A DNA stretch of 33,887 bases, from NCBI GenBank assembly GCA_002426555.1, contig DIQU01000038.1:1306-35192 (forward strand), read 5' to 3'. The translations under genes were made by a program, and so were the position numbers. A model generated the notes under the pieces. It searched no databases, was not told where the DNA came from, and worked only from the letters and a program-made list of their open reading frames with translations. This stretch comes from Firmicutes bacterium UBA5454. Its GTDB lineage: Bacteria > Bacillota > Clostridia > Caldicoprobacterales > DTU083. Of the stretch, positions 1 to 7,191 are shown in pieces (position 1 is the first letter of the stretch; every line of letters starts with the position of its first letter).

Positions 1-15
1 TTTATTCGTGAGCAT
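1..15 (-). CDS. sigG: Start of sigG, forespore sigma factor G (partial)
   Basis: Only the first five codons are in the window, reading Met-Leu-Thr-Asn-Lys on the minus strand. They follow a strong ribosome binding site (GGAGG at 23-27, about 7 bases before the ATG). SigG proteins of spore formers often begin with a short segment ending in NK before the conserved VEICGV motif, and sigG lies directly after sigE in spoIIGA-sigE clusters. Identity therefore rests on position, ribosome site, promoter type (69-98) and these few residues. The rest of the gene is outside the window. Confidence 0.6.
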
Positions 16-36
16 GCATTTTCCTCCATCCCTAAT

Positions 37-51
37 CCTGTAAAAAACAGG
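37..51 (-). promoter_or_regulatory. Small hairpin in the sigG leader
   Basis: CCTGT and ACAGG are exact inverted repeats around a five-A (plus-strand) loop. The hairpin lies between the predicted sigG start site (near 62) and the ribosome site at 23-27. The stem is only 5 bp and is not followed by a T-run, so it is a poor terminator. It could modulate sigG translation or RNA stability; this is inference. Confidence 0.35.
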
Positions 52-68
52 CTGTCCTTCTATTAAGA

Positions 69-98
69 AAGTATTGCCTTGGATGGAGTAATTTATTC
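69..98 (-). promoter_or_regulatory. Sigma-F/sigma-G type promoter upstream of sigG
   Basis: On the minus strand a -35 element GAATA (94-98) is followed by exactly 15 bases and a -10 element GGCAATACTT (69-78). The -10 fits the sigma-F consensus GGnnAnAnT(A/T). The -35 fits the G(A/C)ATA form of sigma-G promoters; sigma-F usually prefers G(C/T)ATA. The element sits in the sigE-sigG gap, where B. subtilis carries the sigma-F-dependent sigG promoter with sigma-G autoregulation. It begins only 3 bases after the sigE stop codon. Confidence 0.6.
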
Positions 99-100
99 GT

Positions 101-832
101 TTAGAGCATCCGACTGATTTCCTTTTTTAAACGTTTGATAATGCGTTTTTCCAAACGGGAAATATAGGATTGAGAGATTCCCAGCAGATCAGCCACCTCT
201 TTTTGGGTCTTCTCCGAGCTGTCTTTAAGACCAAATCTCAGCTCTATTATGCATCTTTCCCGCTGTGTCAGATGGTTCATGGCCAAATTCAGCAGCTCTT
301 TATCCACTTCATCTTCAATATATTTTGTAACCAGATCGTTTTCCGTACCCAAAATATCAGAGAGCAATAATTCGTTGCCGTCCCAATCTATGTTCAGGGG
401 CTCATCAAAGGAAATCTCAGATTTAACTTTGCCATTTCTTCGCAGATACATAAGAATTTCGTTCTCTATGCACCGAGAGGCATAGGTTGCCAGCTTGATT
501 TTTTTGGACGGATCGAAGGTGTTTACCGCTTTAATCAATCCTATGGTGCCTATGGATATTAAGTCCTCCACTCCTACCCCTGTGTTTTCAAATTTTCTGG
601 CTATGTAGACAACCAAACGCAGATTTCGTTCAATTAAGGTGCTCTTAACAGAGATATCTCCCTGATCCAGTCTGAAGATCAAATCCAGCTCTTCCTCATT
701 GGATAAAGGCGGAGGAAGGGCTTCATTACCGCTTATGTAATAGATCAGCCTTGCTTTTGCTATTTTAAGTCGGCTGATGATTTTTACCCATAAAACGCGG
801 CAATACATCATCAACATATGATACAAAGTCAT
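101..832 (-). CDS. sigE: RNA polymerase sporulation sigma factor SigE (pro-sigma-E)
   Basis: Mother-cell-specific sigma factor of early sporulation, made as an inactive, membrane-associated precursor. The protein has region 2 (RNLRLVVYIARKFENTG, then DLISIGTIGLIKAV) and a C-terminal region 4 helix-turn-helix (KEVADLLGISQSYISRLEK). It closely follows B. subtilis SigE, including the LPPPLS segment just after the processing region. I chose the ATG at 830-832 (243 aa) because GGAGGT lies 7 bases before it. A longer reading from 847 would overlap that ribosome site. The first roughly 31 residues, up to the YY-I motif, are hydrophobic and basic and match the pro-sequence removed by SpoIIGA. Its neighbours spoIIGA upstream and sigG downstream agree. 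Confidence 0.96.
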   Translation of the reverse strand: MTLYHMLMMYCRVLWVKIISRLKIAKARLIYYISGNEALPPPLSNEEELDLIFRLDQGDISVKSTLIERNLRLVVYIARKFENTGVGVEDLISIGTIGLIKAVNTFDPSKKIKLATYASRCIENEILMYLRRNGKVKSEISFDEPLNIDWDGNELLLSDILGTENDLVTKYIEDEVDKELLNLAMNHLTQRERCIIELRFGLKDSSEKTQKEVADLLGISQSYISRLEKRIIKRLKKEISRML

Positions 833-851
833 GCAACTTACCTCCATCTAA

Positions 852-977
852 CTCCTGACCTCAGACTTCTGACTTCTAATTTCAGACTTCTGACTTCTGA
901 CTTCCGACCTCTGACCTCTGACCTCTGACTTCTGCCTTCTGATTTCTGATTTCTGCCTTCAGATTTCTGCCTTCAGA
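852..977. repeat. Tandem heptamer array, 18 units, between spoIIGA and sigE
   Basis: The whole gap is built of 7-base units in unbroken register. On the plus strand they read CTTCTGA with variants CCTCTGA, TTTCTGA, CTTCTGC and CTTCAGA. On the transcribed minus strand the unit is TCAGAAG. The array starts directly after the spoIIGA stop codon (978-980) and ends 6 bases short of the ATG at 847, just ahead of the sigE ribosome site. The transcript is purine-rich and has several AGAGG or AGGAG pieces that resemble ribosome sites. Small relics of the same unit occur at 31492-31505 and 33782-33802. Confidence 0.93.
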
Positions 978-1874
978 CTATGGGACAATTTGAGCTTGTA
1001 TTAAAGCCTGGTAGCTGTCATCAGCGGATAACTTGTGGCTGCTGATCCCAACCAGGGTTTGTCTGGTTTCCGCCCAGCTTTCTTCTGCAAGAATCCTGAT
1101 TCGATCCGGTCTAAAAGCCAGAAGATAATCATCGGAAGTATTTATAGTGCGGTAGGGCACTATAAAGAAACGACTGACCCATGTGGATTCGCTTAGAATA
1201 TTTGTCACATAGTCCAGTTGCTGTTCCTTGCCCTCAAGATATATCATTTGTATTTCAACAGGAAGTATGTTTTTAATGGATTCAAACTCCACCACCATTA
1301 CCGGACGCCCTGTAACAGGATCTGCCAGTTCGTTTCCTGTATCCAGATATGCATCCAGAATCACACTGTCCTCTCCAAAGTTTACTTCCACTTTATAAAC
1401 CAGCTGTCGATGGTTTATCCTGAGCTGTAAAAGAGACCACAGCCATCGGTACAGCATGATACCGAATACCAGTGAGTAAATAATGATTTTAATCGGAAAG
1501 TCCTTAATGATAAAAATGCCCTTGGATATTTCAATGTCTGCATTAAAAAAATAATAAAGTCCAAAAGCAGCCCCTCCCATCAAAAAGGTTACACCGTAAA
1601 AACAAGCCAGTAATTTCAAACCTTCTGAAAAAGAACGTATTCGAAATCCAACTAGCAGCATGGTCAAAGACAGCATTATCTTAAGTAAAACAACAGACAG
1701 GATGGAAAAGCCGGGCAGAATGAGCAGTATGGCATAACATGCTCCGATACATGCAGAGCACCACAAGCGCCACACAGGGGCATTGTTTCCGGATATCTTC
1801 CATGTGAGCCGCAATACCACAAAATTGACAAGCAGATTATCAAGCCAGATGACATCCAAAAAACGGTACTCCAC
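978..1874 (-). CDS. spoIIGA: Sigma-E processing peptidase SpoIIGA
   Basis: Membrane-embedded aspartic protease that cleaves pro-sigma-E in the mother cell after a SpoIIR signal from the forespore. The N-terminal half has about five hydrophobic segments. The C-terminal half carries the catalytic DTGN motif in AYLDTGNELADPVTGRPV, followed by VPYRTI and ISSHKLSADD segments like those of B. subtilis SpoIIGA. A TTG-initiated reading to 1907 is possible. I prefer the GTG at 1872-1874 (298 aa) because it starts VEYRFLDVIW, aligning with the MKIYLDVIW start of B. subtilis, and AGGGG lies a few bases upstream. It is separated from ftsZ by a terminator and from sigE by a heptamer array. Confidence 0.93.
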   Translation of the reverse strand: MEYRFLDVIWLDNLLVNFVVLRLTWKISGNNAPVWRLWCSACIGACYAILLILPGFSILSVVLLKIMLSLTMLLVGFRIRSFSEGLKLLACFYGVTFLMGGAAFGLYYFFNADIEISKGIFIIKDFPIKIIIYSLVFGIMLYRWLWSLLQLRINHRQLVYKVEVNFGEDSVILDAYLDTGNELADPVTGRPVMVVEFESIKNILPVEIQMIYLEGKEQQLDYVTNILSESTWVSRFFIVPYRTINTSDDYLLAFRPDRIRILAEESWAETRQTLVGISSHKLSADDSYQALIQAQIVP

Positions 1875-1970
1875 CCCTACCCCTGCCTTTGTTGTCCTTT
1901 GCTTCAACGATTGTATTCATATTAACATATTCAAAATGAAAATCCTGTAGAACGGTGCTCGAAAAGACCA

Positions 1971-2007
1971 TAAAATAACGACAATAAAAGTGCTTTATTG
2001 TCGTTAT
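1971..2007 (-). terminator. Intrinsic terminator after ftsZ
   Basis: A perfect 14-bp inverted repeat (1975-1988 with 1994-2007, 5-base loop) is followed on the minus strand by TTTT. It would end the dcw transcript after ftsZ and make spoIIGA-sigE depend on its own promoter, as in B. subtilis. Confidence 0.8.
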
Positions 2008-2037
2008 TCAGAAGATTGCAAATTGATATTTCAAACC

Positions 2038-3114
2038 TTATTTTAAGCGGTTACGTCTGAGGAAGGTAGGAATGTCCAAATCATCGGAGCCATCCCGTTG
2101 AGCAGCAGTTTTAACTGATTCCATCACCTTGCTTACCTGTTTGCGCTCCTGTTTTTCCTTTTGATGCTGAAAACCAGTGGCAATAACAATGATGCGTATT
2201 TCGTCCTGCAAAACTTCATCTATTACTGCGCCGAATATGATATTGGCTTCAGGGTCGGCTGCTTCTGCAATAAGCTCTGCTGCTTCATTGACTTCAAACA
2301 GCCCCAGATTCGGTCCTCCTGTAATATTCAGAAGAACACCTCTGGCACCTTCAATGGTGGTTTCAAGCAACGGACTTCGAATAGCCTGTTTGGCTGCATC
2401 TGTGGCTCTATTGTCTCCGCTGCCCTTTCCAATGCCCATATGAGCCAGACCTTTTTCCCGCATAATTGTACGGACATCAGCAAAGTCAAGATTGACCAGC
2501 CCGGGAACTGCAATCAGATCGGATATGCCCTGCACACCTTGACGCAGCACATCGTCGGCAACCTTAAAGGCTTCCAGTATGGATGTACGTTTTTCAACAA
2601 CCTGAAGCAGCCTGTCATTGGGTATGGTTATCAGAGTATCGACCTTATCCTTCAGAAGGGAAATCCCTTTTTCAGAATTCATAGCTCGCAGACGGCCTTC
2701 AAAGGTGAAGGGTCTGGTGACAACCCCCACTGTCAAAATTCCCAATTCCTTGGCCAGCTCTGCTATAATCGGTGCTGCTCCGGTGCCTGTACCGCCACCC
2801 ATTCCAGCAGTAATGAAAACCATGTCTGCACCTTTCAGGGTCTGCAAAATTTCATCCCGGCTCTCTTCGGCAGCTTTTTCGCCAATTTCCGGATCAGCCC
2901 CTGCTCCCAAGCCCTTGGTCAGCTTCTCTCCTATTTGTATCTTCTGGGTTGCCTGAGAGATATATAAAGCTTGTTTGTCGGTGTTAATTGATATAAAATC
3001 CACACCTTTCAAACCTTCGTGAATCATCCGGTTTATTGCATTGTTACCGGCTCCCCCGATTCCAACTACCTTTATTTGCGCAAATTTATCATTTTCGATA
3101 TCGAATTCCAGCAC
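2038..3114 (-). CDS. ftsZ: Cell division GTPase FtsZ
   Basis: Tubulin homologue that polymerises into the cytokinetic Z ring at midcell. The protein begins with a short N-terminus and the GGAGNNAINRM nucleotide loop, and carries the tubulin signature GGGTGTGAAPI around residue 105. The T7-loop region follows in the C-terminal half, then a variable linker and the conserved C-terminal peptide DIPTFLRRN that binds FtsA and other partners. Length 358 aa is normal. The start is GTG at 3112-3114, with AGGAGG 7 bases upstream. It lies 38 bases after ftsA and is followed by a strong terminator, so it closes the dcw transcript. Confidence 0.98.
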   Translation of the reverse strand: MLEFDIENDKFAQIKVVGIGGAGNNAINRMIHEGLKGVDFISINTDKQALYISQATQKIQIGEKLTKGLGAGADPEIGEKAAEESRDEILQTLKGADMVFITAGMGGGTGTGAAPIIAELAKELGILTVGVVTRPFTFEGRLRAMNSEKGISLLKDKVDTLITIPNDRLLQVVEKRTSILEAFKVADDVLRQGVQGISDLIAVPGLVNLDFADVRTIMREKGLAHMGIGKGSGDNRATDAAKQAIRSPLLETTIEGARGVLLNITGGPNLGLFEVNEAAELIAEAADPEANIIFGAVIDEVLQDEIRIIVIATGFQHQKEKQERKQVSKVMESVKTAAQRDGSDDLDIPTFLRRNRLK

Positions 3115-3152
3115 GCCATACCCTCCTCTTGTCTATTGAGATAAATCTAAAA

Positions 3153-4337
3153 TTAAATTATAACTTTAATTTTTCCAAGTAAAGCCTTTACCACTTTCCA
3201 GGCTGTTCCTTTGCCTGATCTGTTATCAGCAAGCCCTGCACGACCTATAGCATAAATTGCAGAAAACGTTGGACCGGACATTCCCAAAACATCAGGTACT
3301 CCCAGCCGGACAGGCACCTTCATCTTTCCGAATGCAAATTCTCGAATTCCTCGAAACAGAGCCAGCCCTCCCCCTGTGAGAACCATACTTTTATAGCTGT
3401 CCTGCAAACCTGCATCTGTGATGCGCTTTTGCACAAGATCCAATATTTCATCTGCTCGAGCTTCTACAACTCTTTGAAGCAGTTCCATAGGCACGTTGAA
3501 AATTTCTTTACCGTCACGTATGGGCAGGTTCATTTCATATGCGTCCGGAGTCTCCCTTATGGCCAGCCCCAAAACACAAAAGCGTTTCAGCTTTTCTGCT
3601 TCTTCATAGGAAACCCTTATGCTTGCAGCGATGTCTCGAGTTATGATATTCCCTCCCAGGGGAAGCCAGTCCAGGAATATGGGACTATTATCCTTATGGA
3701 TTGCCATGTCTAAAGATTCTCCGCCGACATCAAGCCACAATGCACCTTCTTGCATCTCTTCCTTTGTCAGCAGTGCTTTGCTGCTTGCAAGAGGAACTGG
3801 AACCCGGTTTGCCAAATTCACCTTCAGAGAATTCAGGATCTGAGTCATTTGCCGCACAAAATCAGCATCGATACAGATGGCTGAAGCTTCAAGAACCAAA
3901 GTACGGCAGGACAGCCCAAGGGGATTGTTTACAGGCATACCATCAGCCAGATAACTTCCATATGCAACTTCTGATACTTTCCATGGAGCAGGCAGTGGAT
4001 AATCAGCAGCCTGCTTGCGTAAGCCCAGAACATCCTGGCGGGTGACCGGTTGATCCAGAGTGATTTCCACGGGGTTTAAAACCAGACCGCAAAATTCACC
4101 AGGTACACCCAGTGAACAGTTATTGATCTTAAAACCTGCCATTTTACCAGCTTGTCTTAAAGCTTCCTCCAAGGCAGTTCTCAATTCCTTATTGGATTTC
4201 AAGTTACCATTATGTACAGCTGTATATCCAGCTTGACCAAATCCAGACAAGATTAGACTGTCGTTGCTGCCCCCTTGGCATAATAGCACAGCCACCTTGG
4301 TAGTGCCTATATCTATGGCTGTGACAGTATCTTTCAA
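3153..4337 (-). CDS. ftsA: FtsA-like actin-fold cell division protein
   Basis: Actin-family protein expected to anchor FtsZ filaments to the membrane. It shows the phosphate-1 motif AIDIGTTKVAV (7-17), an SHS2-type insert around 80-160, and the adenosine motif LTGGGLALFRGI near the C-terminus. The last residues (WKVVKALLGKIKVII) can form an amphipathic membrane-targeting helix. The phosphate-2 loop reads DVGGESLDMA (203-212) instead of the usual DxGGGT/S. At 394 aa it is shorter than B. subtilis FtsA. The start is TTG at 4335-4337 with GAGG 8 bases upstream. Its position directly before ftsZ supports the call. It is a divergent member, so details of ATP use are uncertain. Confidence 0.88.
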   Translation of the reverse strand: MKDTVTAIDIGTTKVAVLLCQGGSNDSLILSGFGQAGYTAVHNGNLKSNKELRTALEEALRQAGKMAGFKINNCSLGVPGEFCGLVLNPVEITLDQPVTRQDVLGLRKQAADYPLPAPWKVSEVAYGSYLADGMPVNNPLGLSCRTLVLEASAICIDADFVRQMTQILNSLKVNLANRVPVPLASSKALLTKEEMQEGALWLDVGGESLDMAIHKDNSPIFLDWLPLGGNIITRDIAASIRVSYEEAEKLKRFCVLGLAIRETPDAYEMNLPIRDGKEIFNVPMELLQRVVEARADEILDLVQKRITDAGLQDSYKSMVLTGGGLALFRGIREFAFGKMKVPVRLGVPDVLGMSGPTFSAIYAIGRAGLADNRSGKGTAWKVVKALLGKIKVII

Positions 4338-4413
4338 AGCAGAAACCTCACTTTATCAGTTAGTGTATATAGTCTTTAACTATGTTATCATAAATCCATG
4401 TAAAATAGAAACA

Positions 4414-4782
4414 TTATTTGTCCTGATTTTCATGTAAAAATGATTTTTTTCGTAAGACAGCCAGGAAATGCCTTCTGATTAAAGCAAAATTGTTAAACAA
4501 TCGGTAACCGAATACGAAGATGGCGCAAAGATAAACAGGTACATTCAGTCGATCTCCAAGATAAGTCAAACCGGCAGCCAAAACTGCATTACCGAAAAAA
4601 CCGGAAATAAAGACATCGGCTTCAAATTCTTTTTCCAGGGAAGAGCGAATTCCCCCAAATACAGAATCCAATGCTGCCAGCACAGCAATGGACATATAAG
4701 AGGAGTAGGCTGTAGGAATATCAAGAGGCAGCATCATCCCCAGGAAAATTCCAATCATTATTCCAATGAGAGGCAGCAACAT
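4414..4782 (-). CDS. sbp: Small basic membrane protein Sbp (DUF1290)
   Basis: Small membrane protein of the DUF1290 family, which sits between ylxX and ftsA in B. subtilis; its function is not established. I chose the ATG at 4780-4782, giving 122 aa against 121 in B. subtilis. AGGAGG lies 9 bases upstream, and the stop of the preceding gene is just one base before the start (TGATATG), which suggests translational coupling. The protein has three hydrophobic stretches (LLPLIGIMIGIFLGMMLP, then two more) and a basic C-terminal tail rich in Arg and Lys. A reading from 4833 would give a hydrophilic extension inside the upstream gene and is unlikely. Confidence 0.9.
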   Translation of the reverse strand: MLLPLIGIMIGIFLGMMLPLDIPTAYSSYMSIAVLAALDSVFGGIRSSLEKEFEADVFISGFFGNAVLAAGLTYLGDRLNVPVYLCAIFVFGYRLFNNFALIRRHFLAVLRKKSFLHENQDK

Positions 4783-4783
4783 A

Positions 4784-5530
4784 TCATTCATCCTCCTGTA
4801 ATAGTCTTGCATACTCGTAGTTTGTATCCCCAAGGTAACGGGGAATTTCTATCCGATCCAGCCTTCGGATTTGAAATTCCAGACCCCATGCAAGCAAATC
4901 ATGGTATATGCTGTCTTCCATTCGTAAACCCTCCATCAGCTTTTCCGGATCTCCAATAGCCTGGATTATAAAAGGCGGAGCAAAGCGCTCATATTTCCCC
5001 ACATTAATAGTTGGACCGCCGCAGCTGATTCGTGAGTTTGCCATTATCCTTGTTCCATTTACTGCAATGGCTTCTGCTCCTGCCCCTCGCAGTTCATTTA
5101 TAACATGGAGCATATCGCTGTCATGAACAATAAAGTAGTTAATCATATTGGGGTAATCTACTAAAAAGCTATCTCTTTTTCTATCATTTAAAATTATCTC
5201 GACACCGGGGCCCTCAACCCGCAGCAAGCCTGCTCCAAGTTTTGTTTCCTGCAGCTCTTTTTGAAGCTGCTGCAAATGAGTGCTTGTCTGTGCAGCATTA
5301 TTTTCGTATTCCTTGATTTTTCTTTCCTGTTGTGCAATCAACTGTTCCAATTCCTGCCTTTTACTGTCTAAAGTCTTTTTTTGATTGAGTAGATTTTCAA
5401 TATTTTGCAGGGAAGTAACACCACCGATTTCTTCCATCGCCTGAGGTTTATCAAAGACCTGTGCTGCAAAGAATCCGAGTATCACACAAACAAGAGTGAA
5501 CATCCAAATGGTTTCGTTTGCTTTCTTCAT
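4784..5530 (-). CDS. ylxX: DUF881 family protein, YlxX-like
   Basis: Predicted membrane-anchored extracytoplasmic protein of the DUF881 family. One N-terminal hydrophobic helix (TIWMFTLVCVILGFFAA) is followed by a coiled-coil region of about 50 residues (LLNQKKTLDSKRQELEQLIA and on) and the conserved globular domain with VEGPGVEIILND and VNGTRI motifs. I chose ATG at 5528-5530 (248 aa), with GAGAGGAG 5 bases upstream. The family has no proven function; its coiled coil and place beside divIB suggest a link to division or the septal wall, which is inference. It is the second of two tandem paralogues. Confidence 0.88.
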   Translation of the reverse strand: MKKANETIWMFTLVCVILGFFAAQVFDKPQAMEEIGGVTSLQNIENLLNQKKTLDSKRQELEQLIAQQERKIKEYENNAAQTSTHLQQLQKELQETKLGAGLLRVEGPGVEIILNDRKRDSFLVDYPNMINYFIVHDSDMLHVINELRGAGAEAIAVNGTRIMANSRISCGGPTINVGKYERFAPPFIIQAIGDPEKLMEGLRMEDSIYHDLLAWGLEFQIRRLDRIEIPRYLGDTNYEYARLLQEDE

Positions 5531-5570
5531 TCTGTCTCCTCTCAACTTACCATTATGTTCTAAGCTTGTA

Positions 5571-6281
5571 TTACGACTGGGGAGGCAAGGCATATTCGTT
5601 CTGCAACGAGCCACTGTACTTTGGTATGCGTATCAGTTCTTCTCGCCTGATAGTGATTTCCAGATCTTCACCAAGGGTATCAGCTACACCGCCCAATAAC
5701 TTCAATGAGGCTTCCAGGGTGTCGGGATTACCCAGGGCTTTAATTTCAAAAGGAACCGAATAACGGTTGGTGTTAATCACAATATAGTCTCCCGCACTGC
5801 GGATCTCCGTGGTAGAAATAATCCGCTCTCCATTGATATCCAAAGCCTCTGCCCCTGCAGCATTCAGCTCATTGACAAGCATAAGCAGGTCCTCATGGTA
5901 TACATTCCGAACAATACCATATTCACCCCAATCTTGGTATGGTATTATGTCGACGGTTACTATTACACCGGCCCCTTCCAAATCTGTCAACCCCGCCAGA
6001 ATTCTGGCCCGTTCAAGTTCCTGATACATGGTATCATTGATTTTTCCTTCGTCCTGGGCAGCATCTTCATATTCCAGGATCCTGACTTCCAGCTCTTTAA
6101 TGAGGTTTTCCTGGCTTTGCAATTCCTGATTCAGTTTTTGTATTTGAGTAGTAAGCTCCTGGGCACGCTGAAGGGATACATTCCCTCCAACATTTTGTAC
6201 ATTTTTAAATTGGACTGCCAGCATCAAACCCAATATTATGCTTACCAGAGTTATGGCGACTTTTCCACCCAGCGTTTTCAA
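5571..6281 (-). CDS. ylxW: DUF881 family protein, YlxW-like
   Basis: Paralogue of the following gene with the same plan: an N-terminal hydrophobic helix (VAITLVSIILGLMLAVQF), a coiled coil (residues about 38-75, with LTTQIQKLNQELQSQ), then the DUF881 domain with LEGAGVIVTVD, INGERIIS and the YIVINTNRYSVPFEIKALG segment. The start is TTG at 6279-6281, preceded by GAGGTG at suitable spacing. It lies 13 bases after divIB. Two DUF881 genes between divIB and sbp match the B. subtilis order. The role is unknown. The globular domain is predicted to lie outside the cytoplasm. Confidence 0.88.
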   Translation of the reverse strand: MKTLGGKVAITLVSIILGLMLAVQFKNVQNVGGNVSLQRAQELTTQIQKLNQELQSQENLIKELEVRILEYEDAAQDEGKINDTMYQELERARILAGLTDLEGAGVIVTVDIIPYQDWGEYGIVRNVYHEDLLMLVNELNAAGAEALDINGERIISTTEIRSAGDYIVINTNRYSVPFEIKALGNPDTLEASLKLLGGVADTLGEDLEITIRREELIRIPKYSGSLQNEYALPPQS

Positions 6282-6294
6282 AACTTCACCTCAT

Positions 6295-7110
6295 TTAATT
6301 CTCTGTTCCTTCTTCTGCCGAGGCTCCTTTTTCTTCTCCAAAATTTTCTTCATCCAGACCTTCCTCTTTTGCAGGAGACGGATGAAATACAGCTTTTCCC
6401 GGAACACTGATATCCAATTTGCCTTCCTGATCACTTTGAAGTACCTGAGTATAAGCTTCCGAATGCAGCCATCCCATTTTTCTGTCCAGCTCCACTGCCT
6501 GTCCCAAATACACTTGAATTACATCTCGGGTAAGAAGGGTGATTTCGTCAGGGTTGTCCAAATTAATGATTCGAATAAGCCCGCCGGTTTCCCATTCTGT
6601 AATCGATTCAAGTATCCTGGTTAGAATTTTATATCTGTAGTTATCGCTTTCCGATACCTCCAGCAAGCTTCCTTTTTTTAGCCGGGTAATATGTATACCC
6701 TCTACTATGGGAAGAGTTGACTGATCATCTTCCTTGACGATATCTAAAATAAAGCCATTGACATCGATCACCAGACAGGAGCTTAGATAAGGGATAACAG
6801 CAACAGGAGTCCTTTCTTCTACAGAAATGACCACCTCATCAGGCAGCCTTACAGAAACAGAATGTACCATGGGAAAGGGCGCACTGCCTTCAATACGGTT
6901 TTTAACCAGCCTCTTATCAACTTTAAAAATATTGTCCCCGTAATATATACCTGACATATTTATTATAACATCATTATCCAAGGTCTGACTACCTATAACC
7001 GTGCATTTTTCTACTTGAAAAAGCTCTGTCCCTATAAATACAATGGCTGTCAGACAAAGCAGCAATACCATGAATCGGTAAAGTCCGCTTCTTGTCCCAC
7101 TTCTACTCAT
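6295..7110 (-). CDS. divIB: Divisome protein DivIB/FtsQ
   Basis: Bitopic division protein that, with FtsL and DivIC, controls septal wall synthesis. A basic N-terminus (SRSGTRSGLYR) leads into one transmembrane helix (residues about 12-30). A POTRA domain follows (VEKCTVIGSQTLDNDVI to about 100) and then the FtsQ/DivIB domain. The last roughly 30 residues are highly acidic (KEEGLDEENFGEEKGASAEEG), a trait seen in several Firmicute DivIB proteins. The start is ATG at 7108-7110 with GGAGG 7 bases upstream. It is placed between murA and the DUF881 pair. Length 271 aa is typical. Confidence 0.92.
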   Translation of the reverse strand: MSRSGTRSGLYRFMVLLLCLTAIVFIGTELFQVEKCTVIGSQTLDNDVIINMSGIYYGDNIFKVDKRLVKNRIEGSAPFPMVHSVSVRLPDEVVISVEERTPVAVIPYLSSCLVIDVNGFILDIVKEDDQSTLPIVEGIHITRLKKGSLLEVSESDNYRYKILTRILESITEWETGGLIRIINLDNPDEITLLTRDVIQVYLGQAVELDRKMGWLHSEAYTQVLQSDQEGKLDISVPGKAVFHPSPAKEEGLDEENFGEEKGASAEEGTEN

Positions 7111-7191
7111 AGTTTATCCTCCAGGGGGATTAATGGGTTCTTCGTCACAAAGCACGATTTACAGCAGAGCTTTATGACGAAGCTTTATACC

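Noticed and set aside
1875..1970. Spo0A-dependent promoter with long spacing upstream of spoIIGA
   Set aside because: One is expected by analogy with B. subtilis, but I could not find a convincing -35/-10 pair or a clean Spo0A box; the TACAAT and TAATAT candidates are weak.
2161..2967. A 268-codon open frame on the plus strand inside ftsZ
   Set aside because: It lies antisense to a fully conserved ftsZ, has no ribosome site and no recognisable motif; the composition is that of a shadow frame.
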